Source: Eimeria necatrix
Taxonomy: Eukaryota; Apicomplexa; Conoidasida; Eucoccidiorida; Eimeriidae
Direction of reading: 5' to 3'
Assembly: GCF_000499385.1 (NCBI RefSeq)
Contig: NW_013655220.1
Span: 12,501-45,591 of the forward strand
DNA: 33,091 bases
The stretch's first letter is position 1; each line of letters starts with the position of its first letter. Below are positions 10,961-22,148 of the stretch, one piece after another. Below the pieces are notes generated by a model. The model was not told where the DNA came from. It worked only from the letters and a program-made list of their open reading frames with translations, and searched no databases. Made by a program: the position numbers and the translations under genes.

Positions 10961-11230
10961 GGGAGAGGGGGAGGAGCGCGACTGGCTGCTGCTGCACGTG
11001 GGACTTGAGAGCAAAGAGGAGGCCCAGAAATGGTGCGTCTCTTGCTGCTGATGTTGCTGCAGCAGCAGCTGCTGCTGTTGCTGCTGCTGCTGCAGCCGTT
11101 GCTGCTGCCGCTGCTGCTCTTGTTGCTGCTGTTGCTGCTGCTCTTTGTCTTTACATTTTATCTCCCTTTGCTGCTGCTGCTGGTTTGGTGCTGTTGCTGC
11201 TGCTGTTCTTCGCCTGGCCGCTGTGTCTCT

Positions 11231-11270
<40 letters not shown>

Positions 11271-11369
11271 CGCAGCAGCTGCTGCTGCCCTTCCATTTGC
11301 TTTGCTTTTCCCCCTTCTCTTTCAAGACCATCTCCCGTGACAACTCATTTAATAATTAATTAATTAATT

Positions 11370-11430
<61 letters not shown>

Positions 11431-11561
11431 GGCTGGCAGCAATTCTTGCTGCAGTGTCGGCCTGCAGCACGAAACCTCCCCCAGTAGATTTGCCCCACAA
11501 TTTGCTGCCGCTGCCGCAGCAGCCGCTGCCGCTGCTGCTGCTGCTCAATGGCACGCAGCCC

Positions 11562-11600
<39 letters not shown>

Positions 11601-11617
11601 GGGAGTGGGGGCGGCGA

Positions 11618-11654
<37 letters not shown>

Positions 11655-11958
11655 GGGGAGGAGAAGCCGCTGCTGCCGGGCAGCGCGCCGTTTCAGGTGT
11701 ACGTACACCCCAATCAGTGGAGAGCAGCAAACCCTCGTTCTCTCAAATTTCCATTTCCTCTCAAAAGAATTATTTCGCAACTTTTGAGGGACTTTCAAGA
11801 CTTAAAAACAAACTCCAGGTGCCCCAGGGTCTAGGGTTTAGGGTTTAGGGTTTAGGGTTTAGGGTTTAGGGTTTAGGGTTTAGGGTTTAGGGGCTGGGCA
11901 CTGGGAATTAAATGCAGAGCTCTCGAGCTTCAGGCAGCAGACCCCCCGTCGTGCTGAA

Positions 11959-12005
<47 letters not shown>

Positions 12006-12977
12006 GTAGGGACTGGCAGCAAATCCACTGCAGCAACTTGGGCTGCTTCTGGCGGGACTTGAGGGGCCCCTCACGTTTTGCTGCTCAGACACAAGTGGAC
12101 GCGCCACAGGTAACCTCGAGGGTTTAGGGTTTAGGGTTTAGGGTTTAGGGTTTAGGGTTTGCAAGAGGCGACTCTTAATTAGTTTTGCGCTGCTGCTGCT
12201 GCTGCTGCTGCTGCAGGAAGTGGTGGCTCGTCTGCTGATGTGTCCGGAGTGTCTGTACAGCCCGTGGGGCACAGCAGTGTGCAGCGAGCAGCAGCAGCAG
12301 CAGCAGCAGCAGCTGCAGCAGCTGCTGCTGCCGCTCTCTCTGGGCCAGTGGCGGCTGCTGGAGCCTCTTGACGCAGCAGCTCTTGAGGGCGACAGAATTC
12401 TAGTTCGGCTGCCTCCCCCGCTGCTGCGGTGGTTTGCTGCTCCTGCTGCAGCAGCTGCTGCAGCAGCTGCAGCAGCACCTGCTGCAGCAGCAGCTGCAGC
12501 GGACAGCTCCGCAGCAGCAGCAGCAGCAGCGGAAGCGACTGCAGCAGCTGCTGCAGCAGTTGCTGCAGTTCATGGCGCCCTCGGGGGCCTCCACTTCGCC
12601 TCGTGGCTGCTGCTGGCGGCGCCGCTGCTGCTGCTGCTGCTGATTGCTGCTGTGCTGCTGCCGCTGCCTACGCTGGCCATCTGCTGCTGCGCTGCTGCTG
12701 CTGCTGCGCTGCTTCTTTCACCTGCAGCAAAGTGCTGCGAGATCGAACTGGTTCGGTCAGGGTTTGCTGGTGAGCGCTAGCAGCAGCAGCGCAGCAGCGG
12801 CAGCAGCAGCACAGCAGCAGCAGCAGCAGCAGCAGCAAATCTACTAACTCAAGCAGGAACAATACAGGCAGCAGCAACAGCGGGCACAGCAGCAGTAGCA
12901 GCAGCACTACGGCCACCAGTGACAGCAGCAGCTCCCATACTGACAGCAGCAGCAGCAGCAGATGCAGCAGCAGCAGC

Positions 12978-13010
<33 letters not shown>

Positions 13011-13101
13011 TTTGGTGTATATGCTGTTTGCAGATGCTGACGGCACTCTGTACATAATTGGGAGCAGCACAGACATCTGCAATGCTGCCGTAGCTCCACG
13101 C

Positions 13102-13151
<50 letters not shown>

Positions 13152-13232
13152 CAGTTCAGAGGCGACAGCACACGGGAAGTCTGCTGCGTCCTTGCTGCCT
13201 CAGCCGCTGGCAACAGGGGCCGCAGCAGCAGC

Positions 13233-13266
<34 letters not shown>

Positions 13267-13358
13267 CAGCTTGCTGCTCTCACTTGGGACCTCTTTAGGC
13301 GCCGCTGCGTCTCAGTGGCCTCTGTTGGCTGGCAGGTGGGCCGCTTTGCTGCTGCTGT

Positions 13359-13396
<38 letters not shown>

Positions 13397-13560
13397 CAGC
13401 ATTTGGTGCTCGTCTTCTACTGTGTCACCTGCTGCGGCTGCTCCCCCTGCTGGCCACACTGCTGCTGCCTGTGCTGCTGCCTGCTGCTGCTGCTGCTGCT
13501 GTTCATTAAGCAGTAAGAAACCCTTTTTGTTTCTCTCCAACTTGCGTGGCTCTGTCCCTG

Positions 13561-13614
<54 letters not shown>

Positions 13615-14588
13615 AGGTATCTAGGGACAACGCGGACCCGGCAGGGCGGTGTATTGTCACTTGTGTGATTACACTAGCCTCGCCGCAGCAGCAGCAGCGA
13701 GAGCCTGCTGCTGCTGCTGCTGCTGCTGCTGGTTCTGCTGCTGCTGCTGCTGGTTCTGCTGCTGCTGCTGAGCGGCTGGCTGCGTCGGCCGTTGCAACGG
13801 TGATTGCAGCGGGGCTGCAGCAGCAGGAGCAGCAGGAGGAGCTGGAGCAGCAGCAGCAGCGGCTGCTGCTGCCGCTGCTGCTGCTGACAGCAGCTGCTGC
13901 TTCTCCCCAGACCAGTGCTGCCTCAATTGCTGCTCTTTCCTTTTTGTCTCATGTCCTTTTGCTTCCCAAAATTTTAGTTGCTGCTCGCGAAGATAATGCA
14001 GCAAATCCGGCGCGTAAGTCCCTAGCTAGCTGGCTAGCTAGCTAGCTAGCTAGCTGGCTGGCTGGTTGCTTAGCTAGCTAGCTAGCTAGCTAGCTAGATA
14101 GCTGGTTGCTTAGCTAGCTAGCTAGCTGGCTGGCTAGCTAGCTAGCTAGCTGGCTGGTTGCTTAGCTAGCTAGCTAGCTGGATGGCTAGTTGCTTGCTGG
14201 CTGGCTGGAAGGCTAGCTAGCTAGCTAGCTGCTGTACTAGCTAGCTGGATAGCTAGGTACCTGGCTGGCTAGCTATGTAGCTAGCTGGCTAGCTAGCTGG
14301 CTAGCCAGCTGGCTAGCTAGCTGGGTTGCTGCTAAGATTCTTCTGCTACAGCAGAAACAGCAGAGGCGGTGCTTTGGGGCAATGGACGCTGTTTGTGCTG
14401 CTGCTGCTGCTGCTGCTGCTGCTGTCGTTGCTGCAGCTGCTGCAGCAGCGGACGTCTCTGTGGGGGAAGATTCCCCAGCAGCAAAAGGAGCAGCAACGCG
14501 AGCAGCAGCAGCAGCAGCGAACTTCGCAGCAGCAGCAGCAGCGGGCGTGGCCACAGCATCGGGTGCGAGCGCGTCTGCGGCCTGCGAC

Positions 14589-14639
<51 letters not shown>

Positions 14640-14790
14640 AGCGGCCCCGGCTGGGCCTACTGCAGCGACCTGCAGGGGGTGGTTCTTGGTGGGGTTGCTC
14701 TGGGGGACCAGCGAATTCGGCTGTCTTCTTTTCAGAGACTTTTAGCTGCAGAAGATGATGCACTTTCCCCCAAGCAGGCAGCGGCAAGCC

Positions 14791-14848
<58 letters not shown>

Positions 14849-15068
14849 TTTGCGCGCTTGTTTCGTTGGCACTGCTGCTTTTTTCGCGCTGCTGCTGCTG
14901 GCGTTGCTGCTGGGGCTGCTGCTGCAGTGCTGTTTTAGTGTTGCTGCCGCCACGCACGCTGCTGCTGCTGCTGCGCTGCAGCAGCAGCAGCAGCAGCAGC
15001 AGGAACAGCAGCTGATGATGCTGCCGTGTTCCTCCAGTTCCACCGCCACCTCTCACACGCGCTGCTGT

Positions 15069-15119
<51 letters not shown>

Positions 15120-15595
15120 AGGTGGTGCAGACCCTGCTGCAGCGGTTTGGGACTTTGGGCGTTAGCCGCGGCGATATAGTTCGCATGCTGCTGCTGAGCA
15201 GCAGCTGCAGCGTGAGTGTTTGCTGCTGCTTTTTTTTTCTTATTTCTTCCTCTTGGCGCTCCCAGCTGACCCAGGCAGCAGCCCAAACCCTAAACCCTAA
15301 ACCCTAAACCCTAAACCCTAGCCACCCATCTGCGTTTTCTGCTGCGTTTTGTGCGTTTGCGTGTTTTACTCTTTAACTGACTGGCCCGCAAATGTCCCTG
15401 TGCCTCTTAATTATTTCAGGCATTTGTCTAGGGTTTAGGGTTTAGGGTTTAGGGTTTAGGGTTTAGGGTTTAGGATTAGGGTTTAGTTTCGCGCTGCTTC
15501 TGCGTTTGTGAATTTATTGAATAGTTGCGGTTGCGCGTTTGATTTCCTGTTGGCTTTGCGTTGTTTGGTGGATTAAAATGTTTTAAAAGAATAAA

Positions 15596-15655
<60 letters not shown>

Positions 15656-16942
15656 AATAAATTAATTTCAATGATTAAATGGAGTGAATCTTTTGCTGCA
15701 GGTGGCGGAGGCGGAGAGCCACGTGGAGGCGCTGCTGCGCTGGCGGGCGAAAACGCAAATTCGAAAACTTGAAAAAAGACATGTTTCTGATCAGCTTTCT
15801 CGAAGTATTTTGGATTAATTTAATTAATTATTTTATTTATTTGTTTATTTTAATCTTTATTTTCATTTTTCTGCTTTTATTTCTTCTTTTTTCCCTTCTT
15901 TTCGACACTTTTTGCCTCTTTTCCGCGAAAAGTTTCCAACACTTTGCAGTTTCTGATCAGCTTTCTCGAAGTATTGTGGATTAATTTAATTAATTATTTC
16001 ATTTAATTGTTTATTTTATTCTTTATTTTCATTTTTCCTCTTTTATTCTCTGTGTTTTCCCTTCTTTTGCACACTTTTTGCCTCTTTTCCGCGAAAAGTT
16101 TCCCACACTTTGCAGTTTCTGATCAGCTTTCTCGAAGTATTTTGGATTAATTTAATTAATTATTTCATTTAATTGTTTAGTTTATTCTTTATTTTCATTT
16201 TTTCGCTTTTATTTCCTCTTTTTTCCCTTCTTTTCGGCACTTTTCGCCTCTTTTCCGCGAAAGTTTCCAACACTTTGCAGGTTCTGATCAGCTTTCTCGA
16301 AGTGTTTTGGATTGAATTAATTCTTTATTTTATTTAATTCTTTATTTTATTTAATTCTTTATTTTATTATTTATTTTCATTCTATTATTTATTTTCATTT
16401 TCTCCTTTTTATTTCCTCTTTTTTCCTCTCTTTTCGATACTTTCAACTCCAAAAACGTTGAAAAAAGACAAGTTTCTGACCAGCTTTCTCGGACTATTTT
16501 TGATTGAATTAATTATTTTATTTAATTATTTCATTTGATTATTTTATTTAATTATTTTATTTAATTATTAATTTTATTTCCTCCTTTTCATTTCTGTTTT
16601 TCTTTCTTCTTTTTTCTTTTCTTTTCGAAGCTTTTTTCTTCTTTTCTGCAGACTTGCTTTTTATTTCCTTTTAATCTCCTTTTGTTCTCCATTAAATGCC
16701 ACTTTTATTCCATCTTTATTCCCTTTTATTTCTTTTTTATTTCTTTTTTAATTCTTTTTTATTTCTTTTTATTTCTTTTTTGCTTTTTAGACTGGGGATA
16801 CATTTATTCGCAAGACAACTTGTCGAGGCCATGTCTGATTCTGCGGCTGTCCAATTTGCTGCCATTTGCTGCAGCAGCAGCAGCAGCAGCTCGCGCGCCG
16901 CGCCCCGCTGCAGCAGCAGCAGCAGGGGGCCCCCCCGCCGCC

Positions 16943-16989
<47 letters not shown>

Positions 16990-17625
16990 CTGGCGGCAGT
17001 GTTTGCTGTTTTTAATAGAAAGTGGCATAGCAGCAAACCAAAACGAGGGGCAGCAGCTGTGTCTTCTCGTTGATGCTGCTGCTCTTTCTTTTTCTTCTTT
17101 GCCGCTGCAGTCCCTCTTCAACTTCTTCGCCCTTTTGGCCCCCCTCTACTCCCACCACCTCGGTGAGAACCAGCCGCTAGCCAGCTAGCTAGCCAGCTAG
17201 CTAGCCAGCTAGCTAGCCAGCTAGCTAGCAGCTAGCTAGCCAGCTAGCTAGCCAGCTAGCTAGCAGCTAGCTAGCCAGCTAGCTGGCAGCTAGCTAGCTG
17301 GCTAGCTGGCTGGCCAGCTGGCTAGCTGGCCAGCTAGCTGGCTGGCTTGCTGACTAGCTGGCTGCCTGGCTAGCCAGTTGGCTGGTCGGCTGGCTAGCAG
17401 GATAGCTAGCTGGTCAGCTGTTCAGCTAGCTAGCTAGCTAGCTAGCCTACTAGCCAACTAGCTGGCGGGCGGGTCAGCTAGCTAGCTAGCTAGCTAGCTA
17501 GCCAGCTAGCTGGGCAGCAGCTGCGGGCGTTGTGGCTGCGACTGCTGCGAGAGTGGCTAGTCAGCGCCAGCGACCTGCTGCTGCTTGCTTTTGATTCACT
17601 TCATTGGCTCTGTTCGTCCCTTTTT

Positions 17626-17702
<77 letters not shown>

Positions 17703-18620
17703 TAATTTATTTTTTGTTACTTTTCTTTTCTTTCTTTAGGCCTCGCGGTGGTCGTCAGCTGCGGTGTTAACGCGGCTCTGGTCTGGAAGACCTTAGAGGT
17801 AAGTCAACTGACTAGCTAAGTAGCTAGCTAGCTAGCTAGCTATAATAATAGCTAGCTAGCTATAATAATAGCTAGCTAGCTATAATAATAGCAGGCTAGC
17901 TAGTTGGGCAGCTAGCTAGATTAATACCTAGCTAGCTGGCTGGCTAGCTAGCTGGCTAGCTAGCTAGCTAGCTAGCTAAATAGCTAGCCAGATTGGCAGT
18001 TAGATGGCTAGCTAGCTAGCTAGCTAGCTAGCTAGCTAGCGACAGGGGCTGGCTTTGCATCGTTTCGGAGGCCCAGCGATCTGCCTAGGTAACTATCCAG
18101 CTAGCTAAACAGCTAGCTGTACCAACTGCCTAAACAGCTGGCTCTCCAGCTAGCTAGCCGCAGTTTGCTAACTAGCCAGCCAGCTAGCCAGCCAGTGGAC
18201 CAGCTAGCTAGGCAGCTAGGTGGCCAGCCAGCTAGCCAGCTAGATAGCCAATGAGCCAGTCAACCAGATAGCCAGCTAGCTAGCCAGCTAGATGGCCCAG
18301 CTAGATAGCCAGCTAGACAGCCAGCTGCATATCTAGCTAGCTAGCTAGCTAGCCAGCTAGGCACTTAGCTAGCTAGCCAGCTAGCTAGCCAGCTAGCTAG
18401 CCAGCTAGCTGTGTGTATGTGCTGTGTGCGCCAGCCGTTCGTGAGCGCTGAGACGCGAAGCAAAATATATTTTCTTCCAAAAGAAAAAGAAAAAGCTGCT
18501 GCCTTTCTGCTGCAGTTCTTTAACTGGCGGCTGCTGCCTGCGTGGCTAGCTGAGCGGCTGCAGCTAGCTGAGAAGGCAGCAGCAGAAGAGCAGCAAACAA
18601 ACTCCCTCACCAGCAGCTAG
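10120..18620 (+). CDS. Multi-exon PH-domain protein with C-terminal hydrophobic anchor
   Basis: Not named, but the PH domain is clear. Phase-checked exons: 10120-10369, 10837-11032, 11432-11818, 12010-12109, 12217-12769 (internal splicing unsure), 12857-13335, 13617-13799, 13978-14013, 14352 to about 14783 (end unsure), 14939-15211, 15702-15804, 16791-17162, 17740-17798, 18516-18620 (TAG). Exon 1 gives PH strands 1-4 (WQQRWLLLDGFLLKCF, then KPKTSIPL). Exon 2 gives VELYSFCVRW, a poly-Ala insertion, then WLLLHVGLESKEEAQK. The conserved PH tryptophan codon is split across the exon 2/3 junction (TG+G) and continues as LAAILAAVSA. Exon 11 (AEAESHVEALLRWRAKTQIR) looks like coiled coil. Exons 12-14 carry SLFNFFALLAPLYSHHLG and LAVVVSCGVNAALVW, then FFNWRLLPAWLAERLQ and a stop. 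A PH domain plus C-terminal membrane helix recalls lipid-transfer or contact-site proteins, but no StART/VASt domain was securely recognised. Predicted length is roughly 1,150-1,200 residues. Confidence 0.6.
10395..10700 (+). repeat. Intron 1 minisatellite, CAGTTGTG(CTG)n
   Basis: About 13 units of roughly 23 bases, each CAGTTGTG followed by four to six CTG, lie within the inferred first intron of the PH-domain gene (10370-10836). Units differ mainly in CTG number; a few have TAGTTGTG or TAATTGTG. If unspliced, the block would encode Cys/Val/Leu or Ala runs that interrupt the PH fold. That, plus phase agreement, is why I place it in an intron. Confidence 0.8.
11353..11431 (+). repeat. (TTAA)n/(TTTA)n tract forming an intron 3' end
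   Basis: A TTAA run passes into about 15 TTTA units. The tract ends in TTTAG, immediately followed by the exon at 11432 that completes the PH-domain tryptophan. The microsatellite therefore appears to serve as the pyrimidine tract and acceptor. Confidence 0.8.
11831..11892 (+). repeat. Telomere-like TTTAGGG block in intron 3 of the PH gene
   Basis: Eight or nine TTTAGGG units start 12 bases after the inferred donor GTGCCC at 11819. The intron continues through a (CTG)n run and ends CTCTGTAG at 12009. Confidence 0.9.
12120..12160 (+). repeat. Telomere-like TTTAGGG block in intron 4 of the PH gene
   Basis: Nearly six units follow the donor GTAACC at 12110. The intron ends with (CTG)nCAG at 12216. 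Two consecutive introns of the same gene thus carry telomere-like repeats. Confidence 0.9.
14020..14336. repeat. CTAG tract filling an intron of the PH gene
   Basis: The tract begins just after the good donor GTAAGT (14014-14019) and runs to about 15 bases before the acceptor TTCTGCTACAG at 14351. The intron is almost entirely (GCTA)n with GGCTGGTTGCTTAG phrases. Confidence 0.9.
15284..15320 (-). repeat. Telomere-like block in CCCTAAA orientation
   Basis: About five CCCTAAA units. This is the only block in the window that reads CCCTAAA on the + strand. It lies between the PH-gene exons ending at 15211 and starting at 15702. Confidence 0.9.
15429..15486 (+). repeat. Telomere-like TTTAGGG block facing the previous one
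   Basis: About eight units, one degenerate (AGGATTAGGG), 108 bases after the opposite-orientation block. Together they form an inverted pair in the same inferred intron. Confidence 0.9.
15586..15652 (+). repeat. (AAAT)n microsatellite
   Basis: About 15 AAAT/AATA units upstream of the exon that starts at 15702, in the same intron as the inverted telomere-like pair. Confidence 0.9.
15783..16500 (+). repeat. Tandem duplication of an exon end plus intron start (about 166-bp unit)
   Basis: Units begin at about 15783, 15949, 16115, 16280 and 16472. Each opens with TTTCTGATCAGCTTTCTCGA and continues into T-rich sequence with CTTTTCGACACTTTTTGCCT and CGCGAAAAGTTTCC landmarks. The first two spacings are 166 bases; the fourth unit is longer and the fifth diverged. 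The opening is the 3' end of the PH-gene exon 15702-15804 with its donor GTATTT. Copies 2-4 are each preceded by ACTTTGCAG, so each could act as a 21-base mini-exon. Confidence 0.85.
17176..17515. repeat. CTAG tract in an intron of the PH gene
   Basis: Degenerate (GCTA)n with CCAG/CTGG interruptions follows the donor GTGAGA at 17163. After it, 17516-17738 has a short GC-rich stretch, two (CTG)n runs and a T-rich tract ending CTTTCTTTAG. I read 17163-17739 as one intron, because the flanking exons join in phase; an extra exon around 17515-17600 (LRALWLRLLREWL) is possible. Confidence 0.85.
17806..18415. repeat. CTAG tract in the last intron of the PH gene
   Basis: Roughly 600 bases of (GCTA)n, including a TATAATAATAGCTAGCTAGC unit repeated three times near 17840-17895. 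The tract begins just after the donor GTAAGT at 17799. The final acceptor TTTCTGCTGCAG is at 18515. Confidence 0.9.
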
Positions 18621-18879
18621 CAGCTGCAGCAGCAGCTGCAGCAGCTGCTGCAGCAGCTACTGCTGCAGCAGCTTCTGCTGCAGCAAGTGCTGCGGCAGCA
18701 GCTGCAGCAGCAAGTGCTGCGGCAGCTACTGCTGCAGCAAATGCTGCGGCAGCATCTGCAGCAGCAAGTGCTGCAGCAGCTACTGCTGCAGCAAGTGCTG
18801 CGGCAGCAGCTGCAGCAGCAAACGTTGCTGCTGCCGCTAAAGGCAAGACTCACGCGCTGCGGGCCAGGCCATGCGTCTC
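18621..18879. repeat. Compound CAG repeat downstream of the PH gene
   Basis: After the stop at 18620, about 220 bases repeat a unit of roughly 33 bases built from CAGCAAGTGCTGCGGCAGC and AGCTACTGCTG. The reading is Gln/Leu or Ala on either strand, with no domain. It is probably 3' untranslated or intergenic. Confidence 0.6.
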
Positions 18880-18916
18880 AGGGTTTAGGGTTTAGGGTTT
18901 AGGGTTTAGGGTTTAG
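18880..18916 (+). repeat. Telomere-like TTTAGGG block
   Basis: Five units, ending in a degenerate TTTAGAG, at the edge between the PH gene's 3' flank and the AT-rich spacer. Confidence 0.9.
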
Positions 18917-19798
18917 AGTGGGAAATAGCCTCCTGCTTGAAGGCATGGTTCTTTCTACCGGACTTAGGCGCTTTTTTGCGCTAAATGAAAATAAAAATAA
19001 TAAAATAGTAATTAAATAATAATATAATGATAGTTAAATAATAATAAAAACTAAAATGTCTTCAGGAGAATCTCCGAAACTTTGCATTTCCCATTTCCCA
19101 TTTTGCCGAACTTGCGGTGTACGTACACCGGGCTGGCCGCGTTTGAATTCAACTTTTGCACTTTTCCTCAAAAAGGGAAATTGAAGTCCATTTTTAATCT
19201 TTTTCGAGTTTTAGAAATGCAAAGAAGATTAAAAATGAACTTTAATCAAATAAAATGCAACTTTTGGCAAAAATTGCGTTTCATTTTGTGGAGTTTTCGA
19301 CCTTCTGAAAAGCAGCTCTGCAGACTTGTGCAAAACTCCCGAAACAAATAAATTAATTTCTTCTTTGGACTCCAATTTGGTATTTTCTTTTCCATTTTTG
19401 GTTTGAAATATTATTTTTTATTTATTTCGAAACTTCCGGACTTTCTGCGATCAATTTTGTTCTTTCATCTTTTTAAAACAACTGCCACTAGGCCAGTTTC
19501 GAGACTTTCGGATTTGTTTTCCAGCAATTTAATCTGTCTTATTGTTCAAGTTTCTTCAAATTAAATTCTACAATATCAATTAATAATCCATTCAATTCAA
19601 AATAAGAAAAAACAGAATTCAATTTCTGACAAATTTGGTCTTATTTCACGGGAATGACCTCGGGTGTATGTACACCTCAACTCGGATGTACATACACCTC
19701 AATTACTTATTTGCTTTTTATATTTTCATGCCTTAGTTTACAGATCTGTACAAATTAGTCCACACAAATGTGCTCTTTTCTTTATTTAATACCCACAC
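18917..19798. other. AT-rich spacer, no supported gene
   Basis: Unique sequence with palindromes at 19116-19129, 19663-19676 and 19685-19698. A 90-codon open frame at 19082-19351 has no recognisable feature and AT-driven composition, so it is not called. Confidence 0.5.
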
Positions 19799-19970
19799 AT
19801 ACCAATATATATTAATATACACATTTTTATAGGCATAAGTGCATATATATATATATATGTATATATATACATGTATCTATATACATATATATAATATATA
19901 TATATATACATGTATATGCATAGATATTATACTAATGTGTGTGGATATAATATCCATATATATATATATA

Positions 19971-20049
<79 letters not shown>

Positions 20050-20461
20050 ATATATATACATATATATGTAGCTATATAGTTATATGTGTACTTATACTTT
20101 TACACATAAATATAAATGTATATATACTGTATATTTCATTGTGCATCTATTAGTATATATAATTCATATTTGTGTACACCAAAAGACACATAAATAAATG
20201 CAGTAATATATTTATTTATAAACAATAAAATATAAATATAATATTGCATTATTTATTGTGAATAAATAATGCAAAATAGGTACACATATATAATGTGCAC
20301 TATTATATTTATCTATAAATAATATAAATATATATACTTATTTATATACATAATATCCACTATTAATATTTATATATATATGAGTGAATATTAATTAGAT
20401 TAAATCCCACAAGTATTTTACACATATATATTTTACCTATATATTATACTTATAAGTAATA

Positions 20462-20521
<60 letters not shown>

Positions 20522-20790
20522 ATAATATTTATATATAATATTTGCATATAGTATTTATATATAATACTTCTGTATAATACTTGTATATAATATTTATATA
20601 TAGCGCTTACATATAATATATATATATATATATTACATATAAATTATCCTTATATATAATACTTGTTTATAAAATATATATATATATATGTGAATATATA
20701 TATATATATATGTATTACTAACATATTATACTTGCATATAATACTTATATATAATACTTATATAAAATAATTATATAAAGTACTTATATG
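19799..20790. repeat. TA-rich block with long (TA)n microsatellites
   Basis: Nearly 1 kb made almost entirely of A and T. It holds an uninterrupted (TA)n of about 37 units (about 19972-20045), another near 20466-20515, and many ATACTTATATATAAT-type units from 20400 to 20790. G and C are scarce, unlike the rest of the window. No gene is seen. Confidence 0.9.
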
Positions 20791-20899
20791 ACAAAGAGTG
20801 CATGCAATTTAAACACTTTAGTAAAAGCTTTTGGACTTCTTTAAAGACAAAAGATCTGACAGCTGCAGCAACGGGAGATAGCGCTGGCGACGCCTGAGA

Positions 20900-20961
<62 letters not shown>

Positions 20962-21227
20962 AGGATTTTCTACAATCTTGTTGTTGTTTAAAGTCTAAGA
21001 GTTTAATTAAAGACTAAATGAATTAGGATTACTCTTATATTCTTTTGCTGCTGCCTCAGCAGCAGCAAAAGAAGTTTGGAGTTGAAATGAGCAGCAGCAG
21101 AAATTAAGAAAAGTCTTTTTGTCTTTTGAACAAGCTGCTGAGGTGTACAGACAGCTGGGAGCTGCGCCACGCACTGCAGACGGGAGCAAAAGAAAGAAAA
21201 TCATTTCTGAAAAGAATAAATAAAAAG

Positions 21228-21279
<52 letters not shown>

Positions 21280-21876
21280 AAATGAAAGCATTTACTTCTT
21301 TTGCTGCTAAAAAGCCCGCATTTAGCCCTTCTATTGCACCGCTCTGCTGCCCGCACGCCCCACACTTTGTCTTTCAGGGTTTAGGGTTTAGGGTTTAGGG
21401 TTTAGGGTTTAGGGTTTAGGGTTTAGGGGTGTTTGGTGGCGTTTTTTAGCTGCTGCTGGGGACTTCACTTGATTTGGGAAAAGAGAGAAAGAGCTGAAGT
21501 GGAAAAAGAAGAAAAGAAGAAAAGAAAAAACTGCAGCAGCAGTTGGGTTTGCTGCTGCTGGGGTGTACGTACACCTGAAGGCCGCGGCTGTGGAAAGTTT
21601 TGCAAAAAAGTGCACAAAAGAGGAATTAATAAAAGCCTTTTCATTTACTTCAATTTAGACTTTTGCAAGATTTAATTTTCGAGACTTTTGAGCTCTTCAG
21701 AGCTTCAGAAAGGAAAAGAAATGAAAGGGAATTAATTTCGGAAGCAGCGAAGTGCGGGCTTGCTGGGGTGTACGTACACCTCAGTTCGGGGCCGTTTCGG
21801 GGTTTCTCCGGCTCTTTTTGTTTGCAATAAATGCAATTTATTTATTTTAATTCTTTTACTTTTCTATTTTTCGTTT
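20791..21876. other. Spacer downstream of the kinase gene
   Basis: Contains a pure (CTG)n of about 20 units at 20902-20961, an (AAAT)n run at 21227-21280, a TTTAGGG block at 21377-21428, and palindromes at 21142-21155, 21562-21575 and 21767-21780. No gene is supported. The AT-rich stretch at 21825-21876 lies just past the minus-strand stop and may hold the kinase 3' untranslated region. Confidence 0.5.
21377..21428 (+). repeat. Telomere-like TTTAGGG block
   Basis: About seven perfect units in the spacer between the PH-domain and kinase genes. Confidence 0.9.
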
Positions 21877-22110
21877 TTATTGAATTAAACAGGCGTTGGC
21901 GCCGTCTCTTCGTTTCGTTTCCCGTCTGTCTGCATGCGTTTGGGGTGTATCGACAGCTGCTGCCTCGCCGCTCTTTGCTGCTGCTGCTGCTGCTGCTGCT
22001 GCACATTTGCTGCTTTTGCCTTCGAGTATTTCTGCTGCTGCATTTTGGCAGGGTGCAGCAGGTGTTTCCCGGGCCAGTCTGCTGCTGCCTTCCGCTGCTG
22101 CTGCTGCTGC

Positions 22111-22148
<38 letters not shown>

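Noticed and set aside
13000..13080. GLVYMLFADADGTLYIIGSS looks like a GIY-YIG nuclease start
   Set aside because: The spacing to the expected YIG is off, and no catalytic Arg, Glu or downstream motif was found. It is kept as an unassigned part of the PH-domain protein.
19839..20153. Small Ile/Tyr-rich open frame in the TA block
   Set aside because: It is a direct reading of (TA)n and has no independent support.
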